NCBI RefSeq assembly: GCF_023516505.1
Contig: NZ_JAMGBB010000001.1
Coordinates: 1,240,001-1,304,000, forward strand
Reading direction: 5' to 3'
Length of the DNA stretch: 64,000 nt
Origin: Sphingomonas brevis
GTDB taxonomy: Bacteria; Pseudomonadota; Alphaproteobacteria; Sphingomonadales; Sphingomonadaceae
A program made the position numbers and the translations under genes. The notes below the pieces were generated by a model. It had not been told where the DNA came from, made no database searches, and worked only from the letters and a program-made list of their open reading frames with translations. This document shows positions 42,508 to 51,008 of the stretch, piece after piece (the first letter of the stretch is position 1; every line of letters starts with the position of its first letter).

Positions 42508-42588
42508 TGGAATATTCATTCTCATCGTGGAAATCAAAAGCCATTTACGGCAATTCCAAATTCGCTAATTAAGGGAACAATCGTTCCA
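42508..42588. promoter_or_regulatory. Candidate IolR operator cluster in the divergent iol promoter
   Basis: The palindrome GGAACAATCGTTCC at 42574-42587 fits GGAA-N6-TTCC exactly, the motif reported for the RpiR-type IolR of Sinorhizobium meliloti. A near match, GGAATATTCATTCT, lies at 42509-42522. Further GGAA/TTCC words at 42529 and 42554 put all half-sites near multiples of ten bases apart (20, 25, 20, 10). The cluster fills the 116-bp gap between the regulator's and the first dehydrogenase's starts. Confidence 0.65.
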
Positions 42589-42605
42589 ATCCGGGGCTGG
42601 GGTCA

Positions 42606-43619
42606 ATGAAAGTTCATAATGTGGCATTGGTGGGGGCCGGGCGGATGGGCGAATTGCACGCCCGGAACGCCGCCTCCAATCCACGTTTCCGGCTGGCTGC
42701 TATCGCCGATCACAATGAACAATTGGCATCAAGCGTCGCGCGCGAAACGGCCTCGGCAGCGGCGAGCTACGGCGAAATCTTGGGTGACCCAAACATCGAC
42801 GCCGTGATGGTGGCCAGTTCGACCAGCTCGCACCTCGAGAATGTCCTTGCCGCCCTCGGGGCCGGTAAAAGCGTCTTTTGTGAGAAGCCGTTGTCCCTTG
42901 ATGCCGCCGCGCTCGCTGACGCCCTGCCTGGGATCGAGGCATCGTCCAAGCCGGTCTTCATCGCATTTAACCGCCGCTTCGATCCGCACTTGCGGGACTT
43001 GAAGAGTCGGCTGGACGGTGGGTTGATCGGTTCGCTGGAGACCATTCACATCATCAATCATGATCCGGCGTTACCGCGCCTGGATTTCATTCCGCGAAGT
43101 GGCGGACTGTTCAAGGACTTCACGATCCACGACTTCGACACAGCAAGGTGGCTGATAGGAGAGGAGTTCGTCGAGCTTTTTGCGGTTGGCGCCTGCTTGA
43201 TCGACCAGGAAATCGCCGCGCTTGGTGACATCGATACGGCGAAACTCATTTTGAAAAGCGCGGGCGGGACGCTCTGCTTGATCAGCAATAGCCGGCGGAC
43301 CGGCTACGGATATGACCAGAGGGTCGAGTTGTTCGGGTCCAAGGGAGCCCTGCGCGTCGATAACTTGCCGGGTACGACCGTTTCCAAGCTCGATGAGGCG
43401 GGCGGAAACGGGGCGTCGTTCCCATTTTCTTTCGCGGAGCGATATGCCGAGGCTTATCGGGCGGAGCTGGACCATTTTGCTGACGTGCTCGACGGCAACG
43501 CAGCGCCTTCGACTGGCCCGCATGACACGCTTCGGGCGCTCCGGCTGGCGGACGCCGCAGAACGATCATTCAAAAGCGGGACGCGCATCAGGCTCGAAGG
43601 GGTAATGGGCGATGCATAA
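42606..43619 (+). CDS. iolG: Inositol 2-dehydrogenase (Gfo/Idh/MocA family), first paralog
   Basis: 337 residues. An NAD(P)-binding Rossmann fold starts GAGRMGELHARN (10-21), followed by the family marker CEKPLSLD with catalytic K94. The substrate domain carries GGLFKDFTIHDFDTARW with D171 and H175, completing the Lys-Asp-His triad of inositol dehydrogenases (K97, D172, H176 in B. subtilis IolG). It would oxidise myo-inositol to 2-keto-myo-inositol, the substrate of IolE. Its stop overlaps the next dehydrogenase's ATG (ATGCATAA). Confidence 0.88.
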   Translation: MKVHNVALVGAGRMGELHARNAASNPRFRLAAIADHNEQLASSVARETASAAASYGEILGDPNIDAVMVASSTSSHLENVLAALGAGKSVFCEKPLSLDAAALADALPGIEASSKPVFIAFNRRFDPHLRDLKSRLDGGLIGSLETIHIINHDPALPRLDFIPRSGGLFKDFTIHDFDTARWLIGEEFVELFAVGACLIDQEIAALGDIDTAKLILKSAGGTLCLISNSRRTGYGYDQRVELFGSKGALRVDNLPGTTVSKLDEAGGNGASFPFSFAERYAEAYRAELDHFADVLDGNAAPSTGPHDTLRALRLADAAERSFKSGTRIRLEGVMGDA

Positions 43620-44601
43620 TATCGCAGTGATCGGTGCCGGCCGGATCGGCCGCATTCATGCCGGCAACGCCAACTCCGATCCGAGGATCGTGCTCAAATA
43701 TATTGTCGATCCCGAAGTGAGCGCCGCCGAACAACTGGCGGCCGCCACCGGGGCCGGCGTTGCGAAACTGGCTGACGTACTCGTGGATTCGTCAGTGAAA
43801 GGCATTGTCGTCGCCAGCTCAACGGATACGCACCTCGAATTCAGCATGGCCGCGATTAAAGCCGGAAAGGCCGTCTTCTGCGAAAAGCCGCTCGATCTCG
43901 ATCTCCAGAAGGCTCGTGCTGCGGCGTCATCGTTCGGCGCTGACTCCGCTCGGCTGTTCCTCGGCTTCAACCGCCGATTTGATTCCAATTTTCAAGAATT
44001 GCACGAGCTAATTGGCTCGGGCCAGATGGGGGCACTCGAAACGCTTCACATCATCAGTCACGATCCCTCGCCGCCGCCGATTGACTATGTCCGCATCTCT
44101 GGCGGCATGTTCAAGGACATGACCATCCATGATTTCGACATGGCTCGGTGGATGCTTGGCGAGGACCCGGTTGAAGTCTATGCCGCCGCCACTTCCGTAG
44201 TGGATCCAGCGATCGGTGAGGCAGGCGATGTCGACACGGCGAAGCTCCTGCTTCGCACCGGCAGCGGCAAGATCTGTGTCATCAGCAACAGCCGCCGCAG
44301 CGGATATGGCTACGATCAGCGGATCGAAGCCTTCTGCGCCAAGGGGCTGCTTCGTGCAGGCAATGTCTATTCGTCCACAGTCGAAGCCTGGAGCGAGGGC
44401 GGCTCGCAGAGCGCCGCACTTCAAAATTTCTTCCTCGACCGCTATGCCGGAGCCTACCGCTCGGAGATGACCCACTTCGCCGATATTTTGGACGGGGCTC
44501 AACCGCTCGTTGGCTATCATGACGGGATAGCAGCGCTCGCCATCGCCGAGGCTGCACTGGAGAGCCATTTGCGATCCGAGGCTGTTCCGATCTGCTATTG
44601 A
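43612..44601 (+). CDS. Inositol 2-dehydrogenase (Gfo/Idh/MocA family), second paralog
   Basis: 329 residues, plainly a duplicate of the preceding gene: GAGRIGRIHAGNA (8-20), CEKPLDLD with K92, and GGMFKDMTIHDFDMARW with D169 and H173 align without gaps in these stretches. The triad is intact, so both should be active. The likely division of labour is different inositol isomers (myo, scyllo, D-chiro or epi) or cofactors, as seen with IolG/IolX/IolW in Bacillus. It converges on the ABC transporter ATPase gene 21 bases later. Confidence 0.88.
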   Translation: MHNIAVIGAGRIGRIHAGNANSDPRIVLKYIVDPEVSAAEQLAAATGAGVAKLADVLVDSSVKGIVVASSTDTHLEFSMAAIKAGKAVFCEKPLDLDLQKARAAASSFGADSARLFLGFNRRFDSNFQELHELIGSGQMGALETLHIISHDPSPPPIDYVRISGGMFKDMTIHDFDMARWMLGEDPVEVYAAATSVVDPAIGEAGDVDTAKLLLRTGSGKICVISNSRRSGYGYDQRIEAFCAKGLLRAGNVYSSTVEAWSEGGSQSAALQNFFLDRYAGAYRSEMTHFADILDGAQPLVGYHDGIAALAIAEAALESHLRSEAVPICY

Positions 44602-44621
44602 TCGAACAGCCCAGCGAGCAA

Positions 44622-45371
44622 CTAGGCCGGAACGGCCCCGCCCATAAGTGACTGCAGCTCATCAGCCGTAGCCTCGGCATTGGTCCGAAAACCAAGCGTC
44701 CGACCCCTGTTGAGAACGGTGAAGCGGTCGCCGACCTGAAGCGCGTGACGAACATTATGGGTGATAAAGATTACCCCCAGACCACGCGATCTAACTTCGC
44801 CGATACATTGGAGGACCATCGCCGTTTGCGTCACGCCTAGCGCCGACGTCGGCTCGTCGAGGATCAGGACCTTAGCGCCGAAATAGACGGCCCGGGAGAT
44901 GGCAACACATTGCCGTTCGCCGCCCGATAGCGTTCCCACCGGCTGTCGAGGATCGCGCAGCATGATACCCATCTTGCTCATTTCATCCCGAGTAACAGAT
45001 TCGGCTTGCTCGGCATCGAACATGCGGATGGGGCCGAGACGCTTTATCGGCTCTCGCCCTAGAAAAAAGTTGCGGGCCACCGACATGAGCGGGATCATCG
45101 CCAGGTCCTGGAAGACGGTCGCAATTCCGCGATCCAACGCCTCGCGCGGACTGTCGAATACGGCAGGCTCGCCATCGACGAATAATGCCCCCTGCGATGG
45201 CTGATGGACGCCTGACAGGATTTTGATCAGCGTCGATTTTCCGGCGCCATTGTCGCCCAGCAGGCAGTGGACCTCACTTGGCATGACATCGAATGACACG
45301 TCGGAAAGCGCGACGACCGACCCGAAGCTCTTGCCGACATTGCGGACTGCAAGCAGCGATCCAGCGCTCAT
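44622..45371 (-). CDS. ABC transporter ATP-binding protein (sugar/inositol importer, single domain)
   Basis: 249 residues from the ATG at 45371, which overlaps the permease stop (ATGA). Walker [10 protein letters not shown], signature LSGGERQ, Walker [12 protein letters not shown] and the H-loop FITHN are all present. Carbohydrate importers of the RbsA/MglA type usually have a double ATPase of about 500 residues; this is a single-domain FrcA-like form that must work as a homodimer. Partners are the permease and binding protein upstream. It powers uptake of inositol or another cyclitol/sugar. Confidence 0.87.
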   Translation of the reverse strand: MSAGSLLAVRNVGKSFGSVVALSDVSFDVMPSEVHCLLGDNGAGKSTLIKILSGVHQPSQGALFVDGEPAVFDSPREALDRGIATVFQDLAMIPLMSVARNFFLGREPIKRLGPIRMFDAEQAESVTRDEMSKMGIMLRDPRQPVGTLSGGERQCVAISRAVYFGAKVLILDEPTSALGVTQTAMVLQCIGEVRSRGLGVIFITHNVRHALQVGDRFTVLNRGRTLGFRTNAEATADELQSLMGGAVPA

Positions 45372-46405
45372 GCTTTTTCCCCGGCTACCCGCTTGCGAAC
45401 GAAGTTGTTGAACAGCACTGCCATCAACAGCATCGCGCCGAGGAAGACCTGGTACCAATCCTGGTCGATGCGCGTGTAGGTCAGGCCGATCACGACCAGT
45501 CCGAAGATAATCGAGCCGAAAAAGGCCCCGATCACGGAGCCAAATCCACCCGTCAACAAACATCCGCCGATGACAGCAGCGATGATCGCTTCAAACTCCT
45601 TCTGAAAGCCCCGCCGCGCATCAGTCGATCCGGAATCGAGCACGGTAAGGATCGCCACCAGCGCTGCGCAACAGGCGGTTACGATGAACAAGATGGCTTT
45701 GACGTCCGCGACGGGGACGCCGGAGTTGCGGGCAGCATTCGCATCGCCGCCGGATGCAAGGATCCAGTTCCCGAAGCGGGTTTGGGCAAGGATGAAGGCG
45801 GCCACTGCCGTAACGGCCGCGAACCACAATAGTTCGACCGGAACTCCGTAGACGTCGCCCGAAAACAGCGGAAGGAGCCCGCTGTCGGCGACGGATTCCC
45901 GCACACCCCGTAGCTGCGTCGAGCCCCCTGTTGCCCATTTCAGCCCGACTAGGCTCATCCCCCGAAGGATGAACAACAATGCCAGGGTAACGATGAAGGA
46001 GGGCAGACCAGTCTTTAGGACGATCTGCGCGTTGAGTGCTCCGATGGAGATGGCAAAGGCAAAGGTGATCAGAATCGCAACAGCGAGCGGTGCCTGCCAA
46101 ACGACCAAGATGGCCCCGAAAACGAGGCCAGCGAAGGCGACCATCGAGCCGATCGATAGGTCGAATTCTCCCGCGATCATCAGAAGCGCGGCGCCGACTG
46201 CGAGGATACCTAGCTGGGCCGCCGGGCTCATGACATTGATGAAGCCCGCTACGGTAAACATTGCCGGGTCTGCCGTGAACAGAAAGTAAAGGAGGACGAC
46301 GAGCAGACCGCCAACGGCGCCCAGCTCAGGCCTTTTTGCAATCTCTAGAAAATGGGAGCGCGATCGACCTAGAGCTGGGGTCTCGGGCTCTGCTGCGCCT
46401 ACCAT
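45368..46405 (-). CDS. ABC transporter permease (RbsC/FrcC family)
   Basis: 345 residues with eight to ten membrane spans. [47 protein letters not shown] and [16 protein letters not shown] are the conserved segments of RbsC-type permeases, the last being the ATPase-coupling loop. Its ATG overlaps the binding-protein stop (TGATG) and its stop overlaps the ATPase ATG, so all three transporter genes are coupled in one operon. Confidence 0.9.
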   Translation of the reverse strand: MVGAAEPETPALGRSRSHFLEIAKRPELGAVGGLLVVLLYFLFTADPAMFTVAGFINVMSPAAQLGILAVGAALLMIAGEFDLSIGSMVAFAGLVFGAILVVWQAPLAVAILITFAFAISIGALNAQIVLKTGLPSFIVTLALLFILRGMSLVGLKWATGGSTQLRGVRESVADSGLLPLFSGDVYGVPVELLWFAAVTAVAAFILAQTRFGNWILASGGDANAARNSGVPVADVKAILFIVTACCAALVAILTVLDSGSTDARRGFQKEFEAIIAAVIGGCLLTGGFGSVIGAFFGSIIFGLVVIGLTYTRIDQDWYQVFLGAMLLMAVLFNNFVRKRVAGEKA

Positions 46406-47388
46406 CAGCGAATCGCCTTTTTGGACAGCTCGAGAACCTTGGCGGCCTCTGCCCGAGTTACGAAGCGGGGGCCGCTCTCGATCAGAGCGTTCGCCGGAAT
46501 CAGGCCGTAGCGAATCTGGTTCGTGACAAATACGGTCCCTAGATAGCCCTGCAGGAATGCTTGCGGATCGACTGCGAAAGAGGCTTCGCCACGGCTAAGC
46601 GCTTCCAGGAATCCGGGCGAGAGGTCGAATGATGCGACCATCATGGGGCGCCCCGCCTCGCGCGCTGCCTCAACCGCAGGATCCCCCGCGAGCGGGGCGC
46701 TAAGCGTGACGAGGGCGTCGATCGCGCGATCGCCGGCAAGCGCCGCCGCGATTTTCGACTTTATCTCCTGATAGTCATTGGACGTCGGCAGGACGACCGA
46801 CGGGCCTTCGAAGCCATCGTCGAGTCCTTTGCAACGGGCGTCCAAAGCTGTGTTGCCAACCTCATGATTGACGCAGGCGACCTTTTTGGCTCCCGATTGT
46901 CTCAGCCTTTCGCCAACGCGTTTCCCGGTTTGATATTCGTCTTGGCCAACATGAATCATCGAACCAAGTCCGCTCGCGACGTCGGACCCCGAATTGATTG
47001 AAACGACTGGAATGCCCGCTCGCACAGCAGCCTGGATTGAGGGGCCAAGTGCCTCGGCATCAGGGATAGTCACAATCATGCCTGCCGGTCGCTGATTGGT
47101 TGCCGAGGCGATGAGCTCTGCCATGCGGATCATGTCGAACGTTTCGGGAGCCCGATATTCCAGTCTGACTCCCAGTTGCCGAGCCGCTTCGAGGGCTCCG
47201 TTGCGAACGATATTCCAATAGGGATCGGCGGCTTGGCCGTGGGAAATCATGACGATCCGTTCGCCACCGCTAGATCGGGTAACGCCTCTACTCGACGAAA
47301 CAGCCCTTTCGAAGAGGGAGGCTCCGATCACGACACCAACAATCAACGCGACGCACGACGCCCAGAGAACCTTGAGCTTGGCAGACAT
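46405..47388 (-). CDS. Periplasmic sugar/inositol-binding protein of an ABC importer
   Basis: 327 residues from the ATG at 47388; the open frame continues upstream only through an AATGGG repeat and is not genuine there. The N-terminus (MSAKLKVLWASCVALIVGVVIGAS) is a signal or membrane anchor without an obvious cleavage site. The body is a type I periplasmic-binding fold (Peripla_BP_4): HGQAADPYWNIVRNGALEAAR, MIVTIPDAEALGPSIQAAVRAGIPVVSINSG and ASFDLSPGFLEALSRGEASFAVDPQ. Such proteins bind ribose, fructose or inositol; the surrounding genes favour inositol. Confidence 0.87.
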   Translation of the reverse strand: MSAKLKVLWASCVALIVGVVIGASLFERAVSSSRGVTRSSGGERIVMISHGQAADPYWNIVRNGALEAARQLGVRLEYRAPETFDMIRMAELIASATNQRPAGMIVTIPDAEALGPSIQAAVRAGIPVVSINSGSDVASGLGSMIHVGQDEYQTGKRVGERLRQSGAKKVACVNHEVGNTALDARCKGLDDGFEGPSVVLPTSNDYQEIKSKIAAALAGDRAIDALVTLSAPLAGDPAVEAAREAGRPMMVASFDLSPGFLEALSRGEASFAVDPQAFLQGYLGTVFVTNQIRYGLIPANALIESGPRFVTRAEAAKVLELSKKAIR

Positions 47389-47490
47389 TCTCGTTTCCCC
47401 TCGGCCGCTACGCGTTCCTGTCGCTCGTAGTCGAAGGTGCCCGCTATGGCTTGGGTCGGCAAGGGGATCGAAGGATTCGGGCGCCGCAGC

Positions 47491-47522
47491 TAATGACCGC
47501 AATGGGTCGAAAGCTGCCATTA
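47491..47522 (+). repeat. AATGGG-family palindromic repeat at the outer edge of the iol locus
   Basis: TAATGACCGC, AATGGGTCGAAA and GCTGCCATTA follow one another. It lies 100 bp upstream of the binding-protein gene, in the same orientation as the copy at 25842-25871 beyond the other end of the phytate/inositol locus. Confidence 0.65.
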
Positions 47523-47591
47523 GCGAGAGCAACGGCCGACAGAAGCTGGGCGGGGCGAACCGCGCCTCAGCTTCATACCTGGCCAGCCCGA

Positions 47592-49727
47592 TCAGTTCGT
47601 CGGAAATCCACGCCGCTTGAGCAGCGCGGTGACGTCCGGGTCGCGGCCGCGGAACTTGCGGTACGCCTCGGCCCGGTCGGTCTCGTTGCCGGTCGACAGC
47701 AAGTTGATGCGGAAGCTGTCAGCGATCTTGCGGTTGAACGGATCGCCCGATTCCTCGAACGCCGCCCAGGTGTCCGCGTCCATCGTCTCCGACCACAGAT
47801 AGCTGTAATAGCCCGCCGAATAGCTGTCCGACGAGAATAGGTGACCGAACTGCGGCAGTCGGTGACGCATCACCGTCTCCTTCGGCATTCCAAGCTCCGC
47901 CAGCGTCTTCTTTTCGAACGCATCGGGATCGACCACTCCGGTCGGGTCCAGGTGCAGCTTCATGTCGACCAGCGCCGAGGACAGGTATTGGACTGTGTCA
48001 TAGCCCTGGTTGAAAGTGTTGGCCTTGTTGATCTTGTCGACCAGCGCGGCAGGCATCGGCTCGCCGGTCTTATAGTGGCGGGCAAACTTCTCGAGCACCG
48101 GCCGGGTCAGCAGCCAATTCTCGTTCACCTGGCTCGGATATTCCACAAAGTCGCGCTGCGAGCCGCCGAGCGACGGATATTTCACGTCGACCAGCAGATA
48201 GTGGATCGCGTGGCCGAACTCATGGAACATGGTCTCGGCATCGTCGAGGCTGAGCAGCACCGGCTTGCCGGCCTCGGGCTTGGTGAAATTATTATTGTTC
48301 GACGCGAGCACGATGTTGTCGTTGGTGAGCCGCGCCCGGGCCTTGTAGGTATTCATCCAGGCGCCCGAACGCTTGCCCTCGCGGGCGTAGGTGTCGAGGT
48401 ACCAAAGGCCGACTACCTCGCCGGTCTTCTTGTTGGTCACCTCGAAAGTGCGGACATCGGGATTGAAGGTCGGGACCTTGCCGGTGTTTTCCTCGAAGTG
48501 CAGGTCGTAAAGCTGCTCGGCCGCCCAGTGCATGCCCTTGAGCAGGTTGGACTGCTCGAAATAAGGCTTAATCTCGTCCTCGCTGAGGTCGTATTTCGCC
48601 TTCCTGACCTTCTCCTGGTAATAGCGATAGTCCCACGGCTCGACGGTCGTGACGCCATCCTTGGCCGCGAACGGCTGCATGTCGGCGACCTCTTCATGAA
48701 CCCGCGCCACGGCCGGCTTCCACACCCGCATCATCAGGTCCATCGCCCGCGCCGGGGTCTTGGCCATCGTGTCCTGCATCCGCCATTCGGCATGGTTGGC
48801 ATAGCCGAGCAGCTTGGCGCGGTCGGCGCGCAGCTTCACGATCTTGGCGATGATCGCATTATTGTCGTTGGCATCGCCGTTGTCGCCGCGATTGACGAAC
48901 GCCCGCCACACCTTCTCGCGAAGCGCGCGGTTGCTGGCTGAACTCAGCACCGGATCGACCGCCGAACGGGTGTTGCGGATTGCGTAGGTCCCGGCCGGAA
49001 GGCCCTTGGCCTTGGCAACCGCGGCGGCTGCATCCTTCACGTCCGGTGTGACGCCGGCCATGTCGGCCTCGCTTGCCTGGATGAAGGTCGCTTCGTCGGC
49101 GAGGAGATGCGAGTTGAACTCGGAAAAGGCGGTCGCCAGCTCCTGGTTGTAGCCGGACAGCTGGGCCTTCTGCGCCTCGTCGAGCTTGGCGCCACGCCGC
49201 ACGAAGCCTTCATAAGTGCGGGTCAGCAGGCGCATTTGCTTGGCATCCAGGCCGAGGCTATCGCGCCGGTCGTAAAGATTTGAAATCCTTGCGAAAAGCT
49301 TGCCGTTGAGATTGATCTTGTCATAGGCGGCCGAAAATTTCGGCGCCCATTCCTTGTCGAGCTCCTGATAAGCCGGGGTCGACATATTATCGGTCATCAC
49401 ACCGAACAGCGCCTGGACCCGGTCGAGCGTCCGGCCGGTCTTCTCGCTTGCCTCGATCGTGTTGGCGAAGGTCGGCGCTTCGGGGTTGTTGGCGATCGCA
49501 TCGGTCTCGGCCAGCAGCTGAGCAATTCCCGTCTCGAACGCTTGCGGAAACAGCTCCGGCTTGACCTGGTCCCACGGCGGCACGCCGTCATAGGGTCCGG
49601 TCCAATCCTTGAGCAGCACGTTATTGGAAACCGTTGCGGTTGCGGCTGCGTCGCTCGTCGCCGCGGTAGCAGGCACGGCTGCACACAGCGCGATTGCGGC
49701 CGCGCCGCCCAGTAGCATGAACTTCAA
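47592..49727 (-). CDS. dcp: Exported M3-family metallopeptidase (peptidyl-dipeptidase Dcp-like)
   Basis: About 711 residues. The zinc motif HEFGHAIHYLL near residue 498 with the downstream glutamate (FVEYPSQVNENW) defines the M3 (thimet) family. Length and sequence match Dcp, which removes C-terminal dipeptides. The preferred start is a TTG at 49727 with GGGAGGG before it, giving MKFMLLGGAAAIALCAAVPATAA, a clear signal peptide; the ATG three codons later is an alternative. Export implies periplasmic peptide scavenging, unlike the cytoplasmic E. coli enzyme. Confidence 0.88.
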   Translation of the reverse strand: MKFMLLGGAAAIALCAAVPATAATSDAAATATVSNNVLLKDWTGPYDGVPPWDQVKPELFPQAFETGIAQLLAETDAIANNPEAPTFANTIEASEKTGRTLDRVQALFGVMTDNMSTPAYQELDKEWAPKFSAAYDKINLNGKLFARISNLYDRRDSLGLDAKQMRLLTRTYEGFVRRGAKLDEAQKAQLSGYNQELATAFSEFNSHLLADEATFIQASEADMAGVTPDVKDAAAAVAKAKGLPAGTYAIRNTRSAVDPVLSSASNRALREKVWRAFVNRGDNGDANDNNAIIAKIVKLRADRAKLLGYANHAEWRMQDTMAKTPARAMDLMMRVWKPAVARVHEEVADMQPFAAKDGVTTVEPWDYRYYQEKVRKAKYDLSEDEIKPYFEQSNLLKGMHWAAEQLYDLHFEENTGKVPTFNPDVRTFEVTNKKTGEVVGLWYLDTYAREGKRSGAWMNTYKARARLTNDNIVLASNNNNFTKPEAGKPVLLSLDDAETMFHEFGHAIHYLLVDVKYPSLGGSQRDFVEYPSQVNENWLLTRPVLEKFARHYKTGEPMPAALVDKINKANTFNQGYDTVQYLSSALVDMKLHLDPTGVVDPDAFEKKTLAELGMPKETVMRHRLPQFGHLFSSDSYSAGYYSYLWSETMDADTWAAFEESGDPFNRKIADSFRINLLSTGNETDRAEAYRKFRGRDPDVTALLKRRGFPTN

Positions 49728-49827
49728 GACACCCTCCCAAATCAAAGATTTGTCCGCGCCCTAGCGGCCAAGCCCTGAACCCGCGGCAACCATTTCGACA
49801 AGCGGCGGACAGGGTCGATGAAATGAG

Positions 49828-50340
49828 TTAGCCGAGGATGCTGCTTGCCAGCAACAACAGCAGCTTGACGTCGATCGCGACGCCTTCGGCCCGCTTGGCT
49901 TCAACAAAGGCCGGGATATCGGCCCGCGGCACCAGGTGGACCTCGATCTGCTCATGTTCGGTGCCACCGCCCTCGCCGATACGCCTGAGGCCATGTGCCG
50001 TCACGAGCGTAAAGCCTTCGGCGACCATGCCGGGCGAGCTGTAGAATTGACCGATCACCTCGATCCGCTCGGCGGTGAAGCCGGTTTCCTCTTCCAGCTC
50101 CTTGACGGCCGTTCCTTCGACCGTGGCGTTGGGGTCCTCGTCGCCGACCAGGCCGGCGGGAAGCTCCAGACATTTGCGATTGCCCAGCGGCACCCGCACC
50201 TGTTCGATCAGCACCACATTGCCATCATGTTCCGCCAGGATGACGACGGCATGCACTCCGCCACAGCGCTCGACATATTCCCATGTCCCGTCGCGGACGA
50301 TGCGGATGTACTTGCCCTGCCACTCGACCAATCCGCTCAT
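49828..50340 (-). CDS. Nudix hydrolase, ADP-ribose-pyrophosphatase-like
   Basis: 170 residues. The Nudix box runs GLVGDEDPNATVEGTAVKEL then EEETGF, with lysine in place of the usual arginine of the RE pair. The flanking LELPAG and FYSSPGMVAEGFTLV are typical of ADP-ribose/NUDT5-type members. Its ATG overlaps the stop of the upstream TPM-domain gene (ATGA). Confidence 0.85.
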   Translation of the reverse strand: MSGLVEWQGKYIRIVRDGTWEYVERCGGVHAVVILAEHDGNVVLIEQVRVPLGNRKCLELPAGLVGDEDPNATVEGTAVKELEEETGFTAERIEVIGQFYSSPGMVAEGFTLVTAHGLRRIGEGGGTEHEQIEVHLVPRADIPAFVEAKRAEGVAIDVKLLLLLASSILG

Positions 50341-51008
50341 AGCTGGATAAGCTTGTCGGGAATTTCATTGGTGTCGGTACTGCTCTTGGGGAAATGCTCG
50401 GCCAGTACGTCGCCGATCCGCTCCACCGCGGCGACAATGCCGTCGCCGGGCCGCCCTGCCTTCACATCGGTGATCAGCGCGGCCATCGCTTCGCCCCAGG
50501 TTTCGGGCGTGGTCACCGCGGTTATCGCTTCGTCGCCGATGATCTCGGCGCGGTGCTCGCCCATCGACAGGTAAATGAGAATTCCGGTGCGGCCGATGGT
50601 CCGCCGCTCGCCGCCGGTTTTGAACAGCATGACCGCACGTCGCCGCACGCGCCGCGTCTTGGTCGAGCCCGGGGTCAGCAACAGCCGAAGCGGCATCCAC
50701 TTCATGAGGAACAGCGCAACCAGGAATTTGAACAGGGCGAATCCGAGCAAAAGCGTCAGCAGCTCGCGCTGGCTTGGTTCGGCGGTCCAGCCCATGAGCC
50801 GAGTCCACCAGGCTTCGAGCTGGTGCGGCCAGGCCGCAAAGAAGCCCAGCACCAGGAACAGCACCAGCACCGCATAGTGCAGACCGACATCGTGATAGGA
50901 ATCGGATTGATCGGCGGCGATGGCGATGATTTCGCCGTCGCTCTTGGCCTCCGCAGCGGCAATGGCTTTGCTGACGCGCGCGTGATCCTCGGCCGACAGT
51001 TTCAGCAT
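50337..51008 (-). CDS. TPM-domain membrane protein
   Basis: 223 residues from the ATG at 51008, which shares bases with the upstream stop (TGATG); an ATG two codons earlier is equivalent. Residues 1-45 and 125-215 form a split TPM_phosphatase-like domain (AAEAKSDGEIIAIAA, RRTIGRTGILIYLSMGEHRAEIIGDEAI) with two membrane spans between (about 45-65, 85-105). Partner of the secreted TPM protein in the same operon. The family is of uncertain function, linked to envelope and photosystem maintenance in other organisms. Confidence 0.8.
   Translation of the reverse strand: MLKLSAEDHARVSKAIAAAEAKSDGEIIAIAADQSDSYHDVGLHYAVLVLFLVLGFFAAWPHQLEAWWTRLMGWTAEPSQRELLTLLLGFALFKFLVALFLMKWMPLRLLLTPGSTKTRRVRRRAVMLFKTGGERRTIGRTGILIYLSMGEHRAEIIGDEAITAVTTPETWGEAMAALITDVKAGRPGDGIVAAVERIGDVLAEHFPKSSTDTNEIPDKLIQL

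Noticed and set aside
45372-45563. 64-residue N-terminal extension of the ABC ATPase
   Set aside because: It overlaps the permease gene in another frame; the ATGA junction at 45368-45371 fixes the start.
47389-47532. 48-residue N-terminal extension of the ABC binding protein
   Set aside because: It translates an AATGGG-family repeat; the ATG at 47388 starts a proper signal/anchor and has GGGGAAA upstream.
47841-48941. 366-codon plus-strand frame opposite the M3 peptidase
   Set aside because: Shadow; the minus-strand gene carries HEFGH and a signal peptide.
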